Assembly (NCBI GenBank): GCA_047974405.1 | Contig: JBKECI010000013.1 | Location: forward strand, 1 to 17,486 | DNA length: 17,486 nucleotides | Direction of reading: 5' to 3' | From: UPXZ01 sp047974405 | GTDB taxonomy: Bacteria; Bacteroidota; Bacteroidia; Bacteroidales; Paludibacteraceae | The notes under the pieces: model-generated | Told to the model about the DNA's origin: nothing | Seen by the model: the letters and a program-made list of their open reading frames with translations, nothing else | Databases searched by the model: none | Shown here: piece by piece, positions 1 through 7,943 of the stretch | Layout: each line of letters opens with the position of its first letter | Numbering within the stretch: position 1 is the first letter of the stretch | Position numbers and translations under genes: made by a program

Positions 1-963
1 GACGAAACACCAACAAATATTCCTGCGGAGGAGCAACGTTGGTATTCTCCAATCGTTACCAAACTTGCCAAAGAGGGTGGTGTTTCCAATCAAGAATTAG
101 AACAAATACAAGGCACCGGATATTTGGGAAGGTTAAGCAAAAAAGATTTGAAAACCTATATCGAACAAAGGGGAAAACAGCCAGAAGACAAAAAACTTCG
201 CCCGAGCGAAAAACCTATCCAAGATCTATTGAAACAAAACTTGATTATTGAGACCTCGCAAGAAAATATTTTGGAAAAAGATATGGATGCTGTTGGCAAA
301 ATAATTGCAGACAGAATGGTTGCCTCCCGTAAAACATCGGCTCACGTTACTACTGTAATCGAAGCGGATGTTACCAAACTAGTAAACTGGAGAACAAAAA
401 ATAAAGAAAGTTTCAAAAAACAAGAAGGAATCAATCTCACTTATTTGCCTGCCATCGTCGAAGCTGCGGCAAAAGCCTTAAAAGAGTTTCCAAAACTGAA
501 TGCCTCGATAGAGGGATATAAATACTTACTTAAAAAAAATATTAATATAGGTGTTGCCGTAGCCTTAGAAGATGAAAACCTGGTAGTACCCGTCATTCAC
601 AATGCAGATAAACTGAACATTGCCGGTATTGCCCATTCCATAGACCAACTCTCGCGAAAAGCCCGCTCCAATAAGTTGGCAATGTCTGAGATAGAAAATG
701 GCACATTTACGATAACCAATTTCGGCACATTTAAAAACATCTTTGCCACGCCCATTATCAATCAGCCCGAAGTAGCTATACTCGGTGTAGGTTATATCGA
801 AAAAAAACCTGCCGTGATGGAAACTCCCGAAGGAGACGTTATAGCCATTCGCCATAAGATGTATTTGTCGCTCTCATACGATCACCGCCTTATTAATGGA
901 GCAGTAGGAGGAGCTTTTCTTTTGCGCATTGCCGATTATCTCGAAAACCGGTCTGAAATTTAA
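1..963 (+). CDS. Dihydrolipoamide acyltransferase (E2) of a 2-oxoacid dehydrogenase complex, 5' truncated
   Basis: The frame is open from base 1, so the gene starts upstream; 320 residues are visible. E2 moves the acyl group from lipoyl-lysine to CoA in the cytoplasm and forms the core of the complex. Visible parts are a peripheral-subunit (E3/E1) binding domain at about residues 14-55 (SPIVTKLAKEGG, then GTGYLGRLSKKD), a linker, and the complete catalytic acyltransferase domain at about 85-320. The lipoyl domain must lie upstream. The catalytic motif HxxxDG appears as HRLING, with His at bases 883-885 and Asn instead of Asp at 895-897; to my knowledge Asn is also found here in some active pyruvate-type E2 enzymes. 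The E1 gene follows 104 bp downstream, so E2 and E1 serve one complex. A branched-chain 2-oxoacid substrate is likely but not shown by the sequence. Confidence 0.93.
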   Translation, partial: DETPTNIPAEEQRWYSPIVTKLAKEGGVSNQELEQIQGTGYLGRLSKKDLKTYIEQRGKQPEDKKLRPSEKPIQDLLKQNLIIETSQENILEKDMDAVGKIIADRMVASRKTSAHVTTVIEADVTKLVNWRTKNKESFKKQEGINLTYLPAIVEAAAKALKEFPKLNASIEGYKYLLKKNINIGVAVALEDENLVVPVIHNADKLNIAGIAHSIDQLSRKARSNKLAMSEIENGTFTITNFGTFKNIFATPIINQPEVAILGVGYIEKKPAVMETPEGDVIAIRHKMYLSLSYDHRLINGAVGGAFLLRIADYLENRSEI

Positions 964-984
964 TCTTTTTCACATATAAAATAG

Positions 985-1004
985 GTATGATTAGCAAATC
1001 ATAC
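985..1004. repeat. 20-bp inverted repeat between the E2 and E1 genes
   Basis: GTATGATT and AATCATAC form a perfect 8-bp inverted repeat around AGCA. There is no T-run after it, so it does not look like an intrinsic terminator. It could be an operator or an RNA hairpin that sets the E2/E1 ratio; the sequence does not decide. No strict TAnnTTTG box lies between it and the E1 start (nearest is TTAATTTG at 1015-1022). Confidence 0.45.
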
Positions 1005-1067
1005 AGAGTTATGATTAATTTGACATGCAAGTTTTCAACAGACAACTAAAAAATAAATTTTAATTAG

Positions 1068-3101
1068 ATGAAAAAATACGATATAATCAATACCGAAAAA
1101 GAAATTCTAAAAGAATGGTACTCGCTTATGACACTCGGACGCGCCATTGACGAGAAAGCCCCCGTTTATTTAATTCAATCGCTCGGATGGTCTTATCACG
1201 CCCCTTATGCCGGACATGACGGCATTCAGTTGGCAATAGGACAGGTTTTTCAGAAAGAAAAAGATTTTCTGTTTCCATATTATCGAGATATGCTCACGGT
1301 ATTGTCTGCCGGTATGAGCGCCGAAGAAATTATTATGAACGGACTGTCAAAGGCTGGAGATTTATCGAGCGGAGGACGCCATATGTCCAATCACTTTGCA
1401 AAACCCGAATGGCATATCGAAACCGTATCTTCGGCTACAGGTTCGCAAGATGTGCATGCGGTAGGGGTAGCCCGAGCCATATCATATTACAAGAGTGGTG
1501 GTGTGGCCATTACCTGTCATGGAGAGGCAAGTACTTCAGAAGGCTATGTGTACGAGGCTATTAACGGCGCCAGCAACGAGAGACTACCCGTAATATTTGT
1601 TATCCAAGACAATGGATACGGAATATCGGTACCCAAAAAAGACCAAACAGCCAACCGTAAAGTGGCAGACAATTTTACAGGATTCAAAAATTTAAAAATC
1701 ATTCATTGCAACGGAAAGGATGTATTCAACTCAATGAATGCAATGACAGAGGCAAGAGAATATGCCGTACAAAATCAGAATCCGGTCATTGTTCATGCCA
1801 ATTGTGTGAGGATAGGTTCACATTCAAACTCAGACAAGCATACCCTCTACAGGGACGAAAACGAACTCAAATACACAAAGCAGGCCGATCCGTTGCAAAA
1901 ATTCAGAAGAATGCTGCTACGATACAACCGGTTTACCGAATCGGAATTGCAAGCCATTGAAGAAGAGTCAAAAAAGACGCTCAATGCCGCTCATAAAAAA
2001 GTGATTGCAATGCCCGACCCCGATCCAAAGAGCATATACGATTTTGTGTTGCCCGACCCATATGTCTCGGAAAAATACAAAGAGGGATTACACAGCGAAG
2101 AGGGGGAGAAAAAAAATATAGTTACAGCTATAAACGAAACTCTCAAAGCCGAATTTAGAAAAAATCCCGATACATTTTTGTGGGGACAAGATGTAGCAAA
2201 CAGAGACAAAGGGGGAGTATTTAATGTAACCAAAGGAATGCAGCAGGAATTTGGAGCAAAACGAGTTTTTAATGCTCCCATTGCAGAAGAATACATTGTA
2301 GGTACAGCAAATGGAATGAGCCGTTTCGACCAAAAAATAAGAGTTGTGATAGAAGGAGCCGAATTTGCAGATTACTTTTGGCCCGCTATGAATCAATATG
2401 TGGAATGTACACATGAATATTGGCGGAGCAATGGAAGATTTTCGCCCAATATCACTCTCAGGCTGGCTTCGGGAGGTTACATTGGGGGGGGGCTATATCA
2501 TTCGCAAAATATTGAAGCAACTCTTACTACCCTGCCGGGGGCGAGAATTGTGTACCCCTCCTTTGCCGACGATGCCGCCGGGCTGCTCCGTACCAGCTTA
2601 CAATCCAAAGGATTAACCGTGTTTTTAGAGCCTAAAGCATTGTATAACGCAACCGAAACGGCAACCGTAGTTCCCGATGACTTTGAAGTACCTTTTGGTA
2701 AAGCAAAAACACACCGGACGGGTGACGATTTGACCATTATTACGTATGGAAATACTACATTGTTTTGTATTCAAGCCGCCGATAAACTCAAGAATGAACA
2801 AAACGCATCTATAGAGGTAATAGACCTACGCTCTTTGGTGCCATTAGACAAAGATATGATATTCGACTCTGTCAAAAAAACAGGGAAACTCCTTGTTGTT
2901 CACGAAGATAAAGTGTTCTCGGGATTTGGGGCGGAGATTGCGGCAATGGTCGGTAGCGAATTGTTTCAGTACCTTGACGCACCCGTCAAAAGGGTTGGGT
3001 CTCCTTTTACTCCCGTTGGATTCCATCGGTTACTCGAATCTGCCATCCTGCCAAGTGCACAGAAAATTTATGAGGCGGCAAAAAAACTGATAGCATTTTA
3101 A
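1068..3101 (+). CDS. 2-oxoacid dehydrogenase E1 component, fused alpha and beta subunits (thiamine diphosphate-dependent)
   Basis: At 677 residues this carries both E1 subunits in one chain. Residues about 15-310 are E1 alpha: the thiamine-diphosphate/metal motif is HGEASTSEG (151-159) with the partner DNGYGIS at 181-187, where Glu153 and Asn182 would hold the metal as in branched-chain E1 alpha, which has GEG rather than GDG. Residues about 345-545 are the E1 beta pyrimidine-binding domain (NAPIAEEYIVG, 402-412, with the Glu that contacts the aminopyrimidine; GLYHSQNIEA around 475-484), and about 555-677 the transketolase C-terminal domain. It decarboxylates a 2-oxoacid and passes the acyl group to lipoyl-E2. 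The neighbouring E2 supports this. Related fused proteins in this phylum are sometimes mislabelled as formylmethanofuran dehydrogenase. Substrate (branched-chain or pyruvate) is not settled. A nine-G tract lies in frame at 2484-2492. Confidence 0.92.
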   Translation: MKKYDIINTEKEILKEWYSLMTLGRAIDEKAPVYLIQSLGWSYHAPYAGHDGIQLAIGQVFQKEKDFLFPYYRDMLTVLSAGMSAEEIIMNGLSKAGDLSSGGRHMSNHFAKPEWHIETVSSATGSQDVHAVGVARAISYYKSGGVAITCHGEASTSEGYVYEAINGASNERLPVIFVIQDNGYGISVPKKDQTANRKVADNFTGFKNLKIIHCNGKDVFNSMNAMTEAREYAVQNQNPVIVHANCVRIGSHSNSDKHTLYRDENELKYTKQADPLQKFRRMLLRYNRFTESELQAIEEESKKTLNAAHKKVIAMPDPDPKSIYDFVLPDPYVSEKYKEGLHSEEGEKKNIVTAINETLKAEFRKNPDTFLWGQDVANRDKGGVFNVTKGMQQEFGAKRVFNAPIAEEYIVGTANGMSRFDQKIRVVIEGAEFADYFWPAMNQYVECTHEYWRSNGRFSPNITLRLASGGYIGGGLYHSQNIEATLTTLPGARIVYPSFADDAAGLLRTSLQSKGLTVFLEPKALYNATETATVVPDDFEVPFGKAKTHRTGDDLTIITYGNTTLFCIQAADKLKNEQNASIEVIDLRSLVPLDKDMIFDSVKKTGKLLVVHEDKVFSGFGAEIAAMVGSELFQYLDAPVKRVGSPFTPVGFHRLLESAILPSAQKIYEAAKKLIAF

Positions 3102-3150
3102 AAAAATATACAAATATAGATTTCAAAGTTTATTATCTTAACAAAATTAC

Positions 3151-3657
3151 ATGAAAAAGATAGGATTATTCTACAGCAAAGATACGGTAAAAACATCGCA
3201 GATAGCAAAGAAAATATTAGTAGAGTTTGAAGAAAACGAGATAGAGCAAGTTCCATTGGAAGATGCACGAGGCAAAGACTTTGAACGATTCGACAATCTT
3301 ATTTTTGGTACCTCCACATGGTTTGACGGCGAACTGCCCAATGCTTGGGATGAGTTACTCCCCGAAATAGAAACATTGACTCTCAGTAACAAAAAAATTG
3401 CAATTTATGGTTTGGGCGATCAAAGAAATTATCCTGAAAACTTTGTGGACGGTATCGGATTGCTTGCCCATATCTTTGAAAAACTTGGAGCGGAAATTAT
3501 TGGGTTTACCTCCATCGAAAGGTATCAATTTGAAAAATCTGCGGCCGTCAGAGGGGATCAATTTTGCGGATTGGCTGTTGATTTTGAAAATCAGAATAAA
3601 CTAACAACGCAGCGAGTCAAAGATTGGAGCAAACAACTGAAAGAGGAATTTTACTAA
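3151..3657 (+). CDS. fldA: Flavodoxin, long-chain FldA type
   Basis: This 168-residue protein is a small FMN electron carrier of the cytoplasm. The fold signature is clear: strand 1 plus phosphate loop (LFYSKDTVKTSQ, residues 6-17), the FMN 50s loop GTSTWFDGELPNAWDE with its Trp, the 90s loop GLGDQRNYPENF with the stacking Tyr, and the long-chain insertion ending GLAVDFENQ. The phosphate loop is unusual: long-chain flavodoxins normally read like SDTGNTE, here SKDTVKTS, keeping D-T-x-x-T but losing the Gly and Asn. It lies 49 bp after the E1 gene on the same strand and may be cotranscribed. A redox link to 2-oxoacid metabolism, or to the Hdr-like complex at the other end of the window, is only inference. 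The ATG start follows an AT-rich leader with no obvious Shine-Dalgarno sequence. Confidence 0.88.
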   Translation: MKKIGLFYSKDTVKTSQIAKKILVEFEENEIEQVPLEDARGKDFERFDNLIFGTSTWFDGELPNAWDELLPEIETLTLSNKKIAIYGLGDQRNYPENFVDGIGLLAHIFEKLGAEIIGFTSIERYQFEKSAAVRGDQFCGLAVDFENQNKLTTQRVKDWSKQLKEEFY

Positions 3658-3866
3658 TAAATAATTTTGAATATCTGATATTAACATATTAATTGTTTGG
3701 TGTTTGTCGGCACCAATAGAGATAATGAAACATTATATTGTCAGAACGACAACAATAAACCTCTTAAGTCTATCAAAGATTTTTTTATAAATATTAGATT
3801 GTCAAATTTATTGTTTTTTATGTTTCAATATCTTGTTTCGTGGTTTTTTAAATAATAAGTATAAAT

Positions 3867-4316
3867 TCAAACAACCCTCCATCTTACTCGCCACCTGCCG
3901 TTTTCGTAATCGTGTGAGAGTATTTTGAATATCCCTATTTCGGAAGTGTTTTTTACATGCTGTCCTATGCAGGCACAAGCATCGTAGTCGCCAATCCTGA
4001 TGATACGGAGTGTTTCCGAAGCTTCGGAAGATAGTTTCGATAAATCAACAATCTTACGAGCTTCGTCTTTTGTCATAAATTCCTCACATACAGACAAATG
4101 CCTATTTATTATTTCATTTACCTTTTGTTCAACGGCCATAACTTGTTCTTCTGTAGGCATTTGAGATAAAAAATAGTCGCATTTTGATTTTTTTCGTTCG
4201 ATGTGTGCATTCATCGAACGGCTGCAACCAAACATCCTCACCATAGTCTGGTTCAAAATGTGTTCTGTGGTGTGCATCGGCTCGTTATACTCTTTTTTTG
4301 TTTCGTTGAGTTCCAT
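3867..4316 (-). CDS. AlaX-type alanyl-tRNA editing domain protein (small, stand-alone)
   Basis: The 149-residue product matches the second additional domain of alanyl/threonyl-tRNA synthetases. Zinc-binding motifs are visible: HTTEH (His15, His19) and CIGQH (Cys116, His120), the usual HxxxH and CxxxH pairs. Such free-standing proteins hydrolyse mischarged tRNA (typically Ser- or Gly-tRNA-Ala) in trans; the minimal size suggests the short AlaX class. I chose ATG at 4316 over the upstream in-frame TTG at 4343, because a strong promoter lies at 4345-4376 and its transcript would begin at about 4338, after the TTG. The gene runs convergent to the flavodoxin gene. The tRNA specificity cannot be read from the sequence. 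Confidence 0.85.
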   Translation of the reverse strand: MELNETKKEYNEPMHTTEHILNQTMVRMFGCSRSMNAHIERKKSKCDYFLSQMPTEEQVMAVEQKVNEIINRHLSVCEEFMTKDEARKIVDLSKLSSEASETLRIIRIGDYDACACIGQHVKNTSEIGIFKILSHDYENGRWRVRWRVV

Positions 4317-4344
4317 AGTTAATTTATTACCTTTGTTTCGCAAA

Positions 4345-4376
4345 CAAAATTATTGTAAATTTATCTTATTTGCAAA
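4345..4376 (-). promoter_or_regulatory. Bacteroidetes-type promoter for the AlaX-like gene
   Basis: On the minus strand TTTG (4376-4373), a 20-bp spacer and TAATTTTG (4352-4345) match the -33/-7 consensus TTTG-N19/20-TAnnTTTG. Expected transcription start is near 4338, leaving a leader of about 22 nt before the ATG at 4316. The element overlaps the 3' end of the upstream gene, so the AlaX-like gene can be expressed on its own. Confidence 0.7.
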
Positions 4377-4983
4377 ACCAAATAATATCAGAGAAAGTTT
4401 GTTTGTTTTTCTCAAATGAAAATTGATAAAGATTTTCCCTGTTGAAATATTGAATATAATTTTCGATAATTGGCTTTAATTCAGATAACTCTGAGCGTAA
4501 TCTCCAGTGGTTTCCATCCGAGCTATACAAAACTACAAACAGCCTGTTTGCCAAATGAAATCTGCTTTCGTTGCTTTGTTGTGCATAGAGCCATTGAATT
4601 AACTCTTTTGGATTTTCTTTGGCATAGCGAATATCTTTCTCAAACCCGCGAGGAAAAACAGTCGTTTTATGGTCAAATGAAATGCTCTGAATAGTAAAAT
4701 CCACTAACTTATCGTATTTGTTAAAGTTGGTTTTTACTCCTTGCTGCGATGCAAAAATCATTTCTACTCCTAGTGCCGACATTGCATTGTACCACCGGTG
4801 AATGGCATAATTATCAAATTCTCCCGTCTTTGACTTTGATTTCAGAGTAGCGAGCAATTTGTCATAAGTGGGATAATTGTAAATAAAGTTAGATTCTTTA
4901 TCCCATTCGTCCGATTGCTTTCTGCCCCAGGCAGGCATTCGGGGTATTTTTTTCAATTCAGATTCTATGTAAGATAATTCCAC
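4366..4983 (-). CDS. Conserved hypothetical protein with a PD-(D/E)xK-like residue pattern
   Basis: I recall similar proteins from Bacteroidetes only as uncharacterised; no function is known to me. The 205-residue chain is soluble, with no signal peptide or membrane segment. A conserved-looking core, NKYDKLVDFTI followed by FDHKTTVFPRGF (residues 88-114), gives the spacing Glu74-x20-Asp95-x8-Asp104-x-Lys106. That is the order and spacing of a PD-(D/E)xK nuclease active site (acidic residue, then D/E-x-K on the next strand). I infer a possible nuclease-like fold, but catalysis is unproven. The gene lies 51 bp downstream of glgB on the same strand and may be read from the same transcript. No restriction or modification partner is adjacent. 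Confidence 0.75.
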   Translation of the reverse strand: MELSYIESELKKIPRMPAWGRKQSDEWDKESNFIYNYPTYDKLLATLKSKSKTGEFDNYAIHRWYNAMSALGVEMIFASQQGVKTNFNKYDKLVDFTIQSISFDHKTTVFPRGFEKDIRYAKENPKELIQWLYAQQSNESRFHLANRLFVVLYSSDGNHWRLRSELSELKPIIENYIQYFNRENLYQFSFEKNKQTFSDIIWFCK

Positions 4984-5034
4984 TGCGTAGTAGGCAAAGT
5001 TTGATGAAGTTCCGTTTACTGCTTACACATTGCT

Positions 5035-7044
5035 TTATTGCTTTTTTAACACAAAGGCACTGCGGGCGGGTATATACAGTTTAAGCCACTCTTTACCAAA
5101 AGTCCCTTCTTCAGATGGCAGGGTAAAGTGTTCGATACTCTCGTCAATCAACCCATTTCCATCAAATGCTGTATTGTCCGTATTCAGCACTATTTTATAG
5201 CTACCTGCAATAGTTAAAATACCATAATCTGTAAATGATTTTTGTCCGTTAAAATTAAATACAAAAATTAAATCTTCCCGTTGGTAAGCCAATACTTGAT
5301 CTCCCTCTTTGTCCCAGAGTTGATAAATAGGAGTTTCGTTGAAATTAGGGACAGATTTTATCAATTCTATCATTTGTTGGTCAAACTTTCCCAACCCTTG
5401 ATATATATAGTTGGGGTTATCGACCAACTCCCATTGGCGACGGGCGTATTTGTGCGACCAACCGTTACCTTCTCTCGGAAAATCGATCCATTCGGGATGT
5501 CCAAACTCATTACCCATAAAATTGAGATATCCGCCGTTGATAGTCGAAACTGTTATCAGCCGAATCATTTTGTGTAGAGCAATTCCTCTTTCTACTGCGA
5601 AAGTAGCGTCTCCTCGCTGCATATGCCAGTACATTTCCGAGTCTATCAGTCTGAATATTATTGTTTTGTCTCCGACCAATGCTTGATCATGGCTTTCGGC
5701 ATAGCTTATGGTTTTTTCACCCACCCGTCGGTTGGTAAGTTCCCAATAGATATGCCCTACTTTCCACTCTTCGTCTTTTTCTTCTTTGATGTATTTTATC
5801 CAAAAATCGGGGATTCCCATAGCCATTCTGTAATCAAAACCGATACCGCCATCGTTTATTTTTGCAGCAAGTCCCGGCATACCGCTCACCTCTTCGGCAA
5901 CGGTAACAGCATTGCTATTAACCTGATGTATAAGTTTGTTGGCTAAAGTCAAGTAGCAAATAGCGTCTCCATCTTGGTTGAGGTTGTAGTAAGATTCGTA
6001 TCCGTCAAAATCTTCTCCCAATCCATGACTGCGGTACAGCATAGAGGTAACTCCGTCAAAGCGAAAACCGTCAAATCTGTATTCGTCTAACCAAAATTTG
6101 CAGTTGGAAAGCAAGAAGTGTAGTACTTCCGGTTTGCTGTAGTCAAAAATAAGCGAATCCCAAGCTGGATGTTCTCTGCGATTTCCTCCGTGAAAATATT
6201 GATAGGGGGTGCCGTCAAATCGTCCCAGCCCTTCCACCTCATTTTTTACGGCATGAGAGTGTACTATGTCCATAATTACGGTAATGCCCATTTCATGAGC
6301 TTGGTCTATCAGACGTTTTAGCTCTTCGGGGGTGCCAAAGCGTGAAGATGCGGCAAAAAAACTAGAAACATGGTATCCAAACGAGCCGTAATAGGGATGT
6401 TCCTGTATTGCCATAATTTGTATGCAATTGTATCCAGCTCTTGCTATGCGAGGGAGTACAGAGCGACGGAATTCGTCGTAGGTAGAGATTTTTTCTTCGT
6501 TGCTTGACATCCCTATGTGACATTCGTAAATCAACAAAGGTTTGGTGTCGGGTACAAAACGTTTGATTTTAAAACTGTATTTGTTCTCAGGTTCCCAGAC
6601 TTGCGCACTGAATATTTTGGTGTTTTCGTCTTGTATCACGCGTCTACTCCATGCCGGAATACGTTCTCCACTGCCTCCTTGCCATTCTACGATGAGCTTG
6701 TACAGTTGTTCGTGTTGGATTGCATCCTCTGGAAGATGCAATTCCCATACCCCCTCTCCTACCGGTTTTAGTTTGTATGTTTCCGATTTGCTCCAGTGGT
6801 TAAAGTCTCCTATCATATATATGGCGGTGGCATTGGGAGCCCACTCTCTGAAAACCCAACCGTTGGGATATTTGTGCAGTCCGAAGTATAGGTAGCCGGA
6901 TGCGAACTCGGATAGGTTTCTGTGCTTTCCGATTAAGCGTTTTTCCATCGCAATATGATAATCGTATCTGCCTTGGATGGCGTTAGAGTAGGGTTCTAAC
7001 CAAGGGTCTGATTTGATGAGCGGTAAAATGATAGAGTTTTTCAT
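5035..7044 (-). CDS. glgB: 1,4-alpha-glucan branching enzyme (GH13)
   Basis: The enzyme cuts alpha-1,4 glucan chains and reattaches them as alpha-1,6 branches in glycogen synthesis (cytoplasm). The 669-residue chain has an N-terminal CBM48-like domain (about 50-150: GWVFREWAPNA, GDFNHW), a GH13 barrel (about 165-530) and a C-terminal beta domain. All four GH13 motifs are visible: MDIVHSH (about 258-264), DGFRFDGVTS with nucleophile Asp330, VAEEVSGMP with acid/base Glu384, and ESHDQ with Asp453. The wording of these motifs (DGVTSMLYRSHG, AEEVSGMPG) is that of the eukaryote-like branching enzymes common in Bacteroidetes rather than E. coli GlgB. No other glycogen gene is adjacent. The DUF2461 gene is 47 bp upstream and may share its promoter, since I see no TAnnTTTG box in the short gap. 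Confidence 0.96.
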   Translation of the reverse strand: MKNSIILPLIKSDPWLEPYSNAIQGRYDYHIAMEKRLIGKHRNLSEFASGYLYFGLHKYPNGWVFREWAPNATAIYMIGDFNHWSKSETYKLKPVGEGVWELHLPEDAIQHEQLYKLIVEWQGGSGERIPAWSRRVIQDENTKIFSAQVWEPENKYSFKIKRFVPDTKPLLIYECHIGMSSNEEKISTYDEFRRSVLPRIARAGYNCIQIMAIQEHPYYGSFGYHVSSFFAASSRFGTPEELKRLIDQAHEMGITVIMDIVHSHAVKNEVEGLGRFDGTPYQYFHGGNRREHPAWDSLIFDYSKPEVLHFLLSNCKFWLDEYRFDGFRFDGVTSMLYRSHGLGEDFDGYESYYNLNQDGDAICYLTLANKLIHQVNSNAVTVAEEVSGMPGLAAKINDGGIGFDYRMAMGIPDFWIKYIKEEKDEEWKVGHIYWELTNRRVGEKTISYAESHDQALVGDKTIIFRLIDSEMYWHMQRGDATFAVERGIALHKMIRLITVSTINGGYLNFMGNEFGHPEWIDFPREGNGWSHKYARRQWELVDNPNYIYQGLGKFDQQMIELIKSVPNFNETPIYQLWDKEGDQVLAYQREDLIFVFNFNGQKSFTDYGILTIAGSYKIVLNTDNTAFDGNGLIDESIEHFTLPSEEGTFGKEWLKLYIPARSAFVLKKQ

Positions 7045-7091
7045 AGATGCTTGATGTTTTTTTTTATGAATAACCTAAATATCTATTTTTT

Positions 7092-7781
7092 TTATAATCG
7101 ATGGGGCAAACGATTGTTTTGCTCTTCGTTCAATGCGTAGTTCAGAAAAGATACAAACGGGTATCCAACCTTGCCAAGTTCGGAAATATGATTTACAAGT
7201 GTGGTTTGTTTAAGTTCAATGGAAGTCAAGGGGCAACTTACAAGAAAACTTTTGTATCTTAACAAATCGGCTTGTGGAAAGTCTGCCGGAAAGCCTGCTG
7301 GAGTTTTTTTCAATTTCCCTTCTTCATCCAATTCAGGAAATAGTCTTTTGAATTGGGTATTTTGAATGATGGAACAAAACTCGTCAATATTGTCAAATAT
7401 TGATTGGCGGAGCATTTTCAACTCGTTGGGATAAGGCATCCATACTCCACAGCCAAAAAAACTTTGTTCAGGATCAAGGTGTAGATAATATCCGCCAAAT
7501 CTACTCTTTTTTCCGCCATAAGCAATGTATATGCCGAAGTTTGTTTTATAAGGCGTTTTATCGTGCGAAAATCTTATATCTCTGTAAATCCTGAATATAC
7601 ATTCTTTTGCATTTATGTTTTTAATACTGCTGTCAAATGTCGATATTTCTGTAATAAGCCGGTTGCCTAACAGTTCAAATTCCTTTGTTGCTGCTTCGTA
7701 TCGGCTTTTGTTTGCCGAGAACCAATCTCGATTGTTGTTTTGTTTTAAATCTGACAGGAATTGGAGTATAGATTTTACCAT
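7092..7781 (-). CDS. DUF2461 family protein
   Basis: The 229-residue product matches the DUF2461/TIGR02453 family: KSILQFLSDLKQNNNRDWF at the N-terminus, then FRIYRDIRFSHDKTPYKTN, GGYYLHLDPEQSFFGCGVWM, and a conserved tail. The family is widespread and of unknown biochemical function; no catalytic residues are assigned. I chose the ATG at 7781 rather than an upstream in-frame start at 7862, because the extra 27 residues do not look like the family and a TATATTTG promoter box lies between the two. It heads a minus-strand run with glgB and the PD-(D/E)xK-like gene, and is divergent from pheS. Confidence 0.85.
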   Translation of the reverse strand: MVKSILQFLSDLKQNNNRDWFSANKSRYEAATKEFELLGNRLITEISTFDSSIKNINAKECIFRIYRDIRFSHDKTPYKTNFGIYIAYGGKKSRFGGYYLHLDPEQSFFGCGVWMPYPNELKMLRQSIFDNIDEFCSIIQNTQFKRLFPELDEEGKLKKTPAGFPADFPQADLLRYKSFLVSCPLTSIELKQTTLVNHISELGKVGYPFVSFLNYALNEEQNNRLPHRL

Positions 7782-7807
7782 ATCTAAAATTAAGCAGGAT
7801 TTTTCTA

Positions 7808-7815
7808 CAAATATA
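7808..7815 (-). promoter_or_regulatory. -7 box of the DUF2461 promoter
   Basis: TATATTTG on the minus strand fits TAnnTTTG and lies 26 bp before the ATG at 7781. A clear TTTG -33 element at the right distance is not seen. It supports the shorter gene start. Confidence 0.5.
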
Positions 7816-7887
7816 ATCTTTTTTTGTAAAAAGAATGTAACATAGCCTCTTTTTTTGTACATTTTAGTTCAACAAATATATTTTCTG

Positions 7888-7895
7888 TATTTTTG
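7888..7895 (+). promoter_or_regulatory. -7 box of the pheS promoter
   Basis: TATTTTTG fits the -7 consensus TAnnTTTG; the -33 region is weak. The predicted start near 7902 gives a leader of about 42 nt before the pheS ATG. The leader is too short for a T-box or a phenylalanine attenuator, and none is visible. Confidence 0.55.
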
Positions 7896-7943
7896 CAATT
7901 TATTTGTTTTATATATTGGCATCATTATCAGTAAAAATTAAGA

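Noticed and set aside
124..963. E2 starting at 124 as a complete gene
   Set aside because: The same frame is open from base 1 and encodes the start of the E3-binding domain before 124, so the gene is cut by the window edge.
2484..2492. G9 tract as a frameshift that splits E1 alpha and beta
   Set aside because: The reading frame is continuous through the tract and both sides match E1 beta, so the gene is intact as given.
3658..3866. Terminator between the flavodoxin and AlaX-like genes
   Set aside because: TTGGTG/CACCAA (3697-3716) and TTGTC/GACAA (3738-3752) are short stems without a following T-run; no convincing intrinsic terminator is seen in this convergent gap.
4317..4343. TTG start for the AlaX-like gene
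   Set aside because: It precedes the transcription start predicted from the promoter at 4345-4376; ATG at 4316 gives the normal family N-terminus.
5281..6895. Several open frames of 84-117 codons antisense to glgB
   Set aside because: They are shadows of a strongly conserved gene on the other strand and show no protein-like composition or promoter.
7782..7862. 27-residue N-terminal extension of the DUF2461 protein
   Set aside because: It is not family-like and overlaps a TATATTTG promoter box; ATG at 7781 fits.
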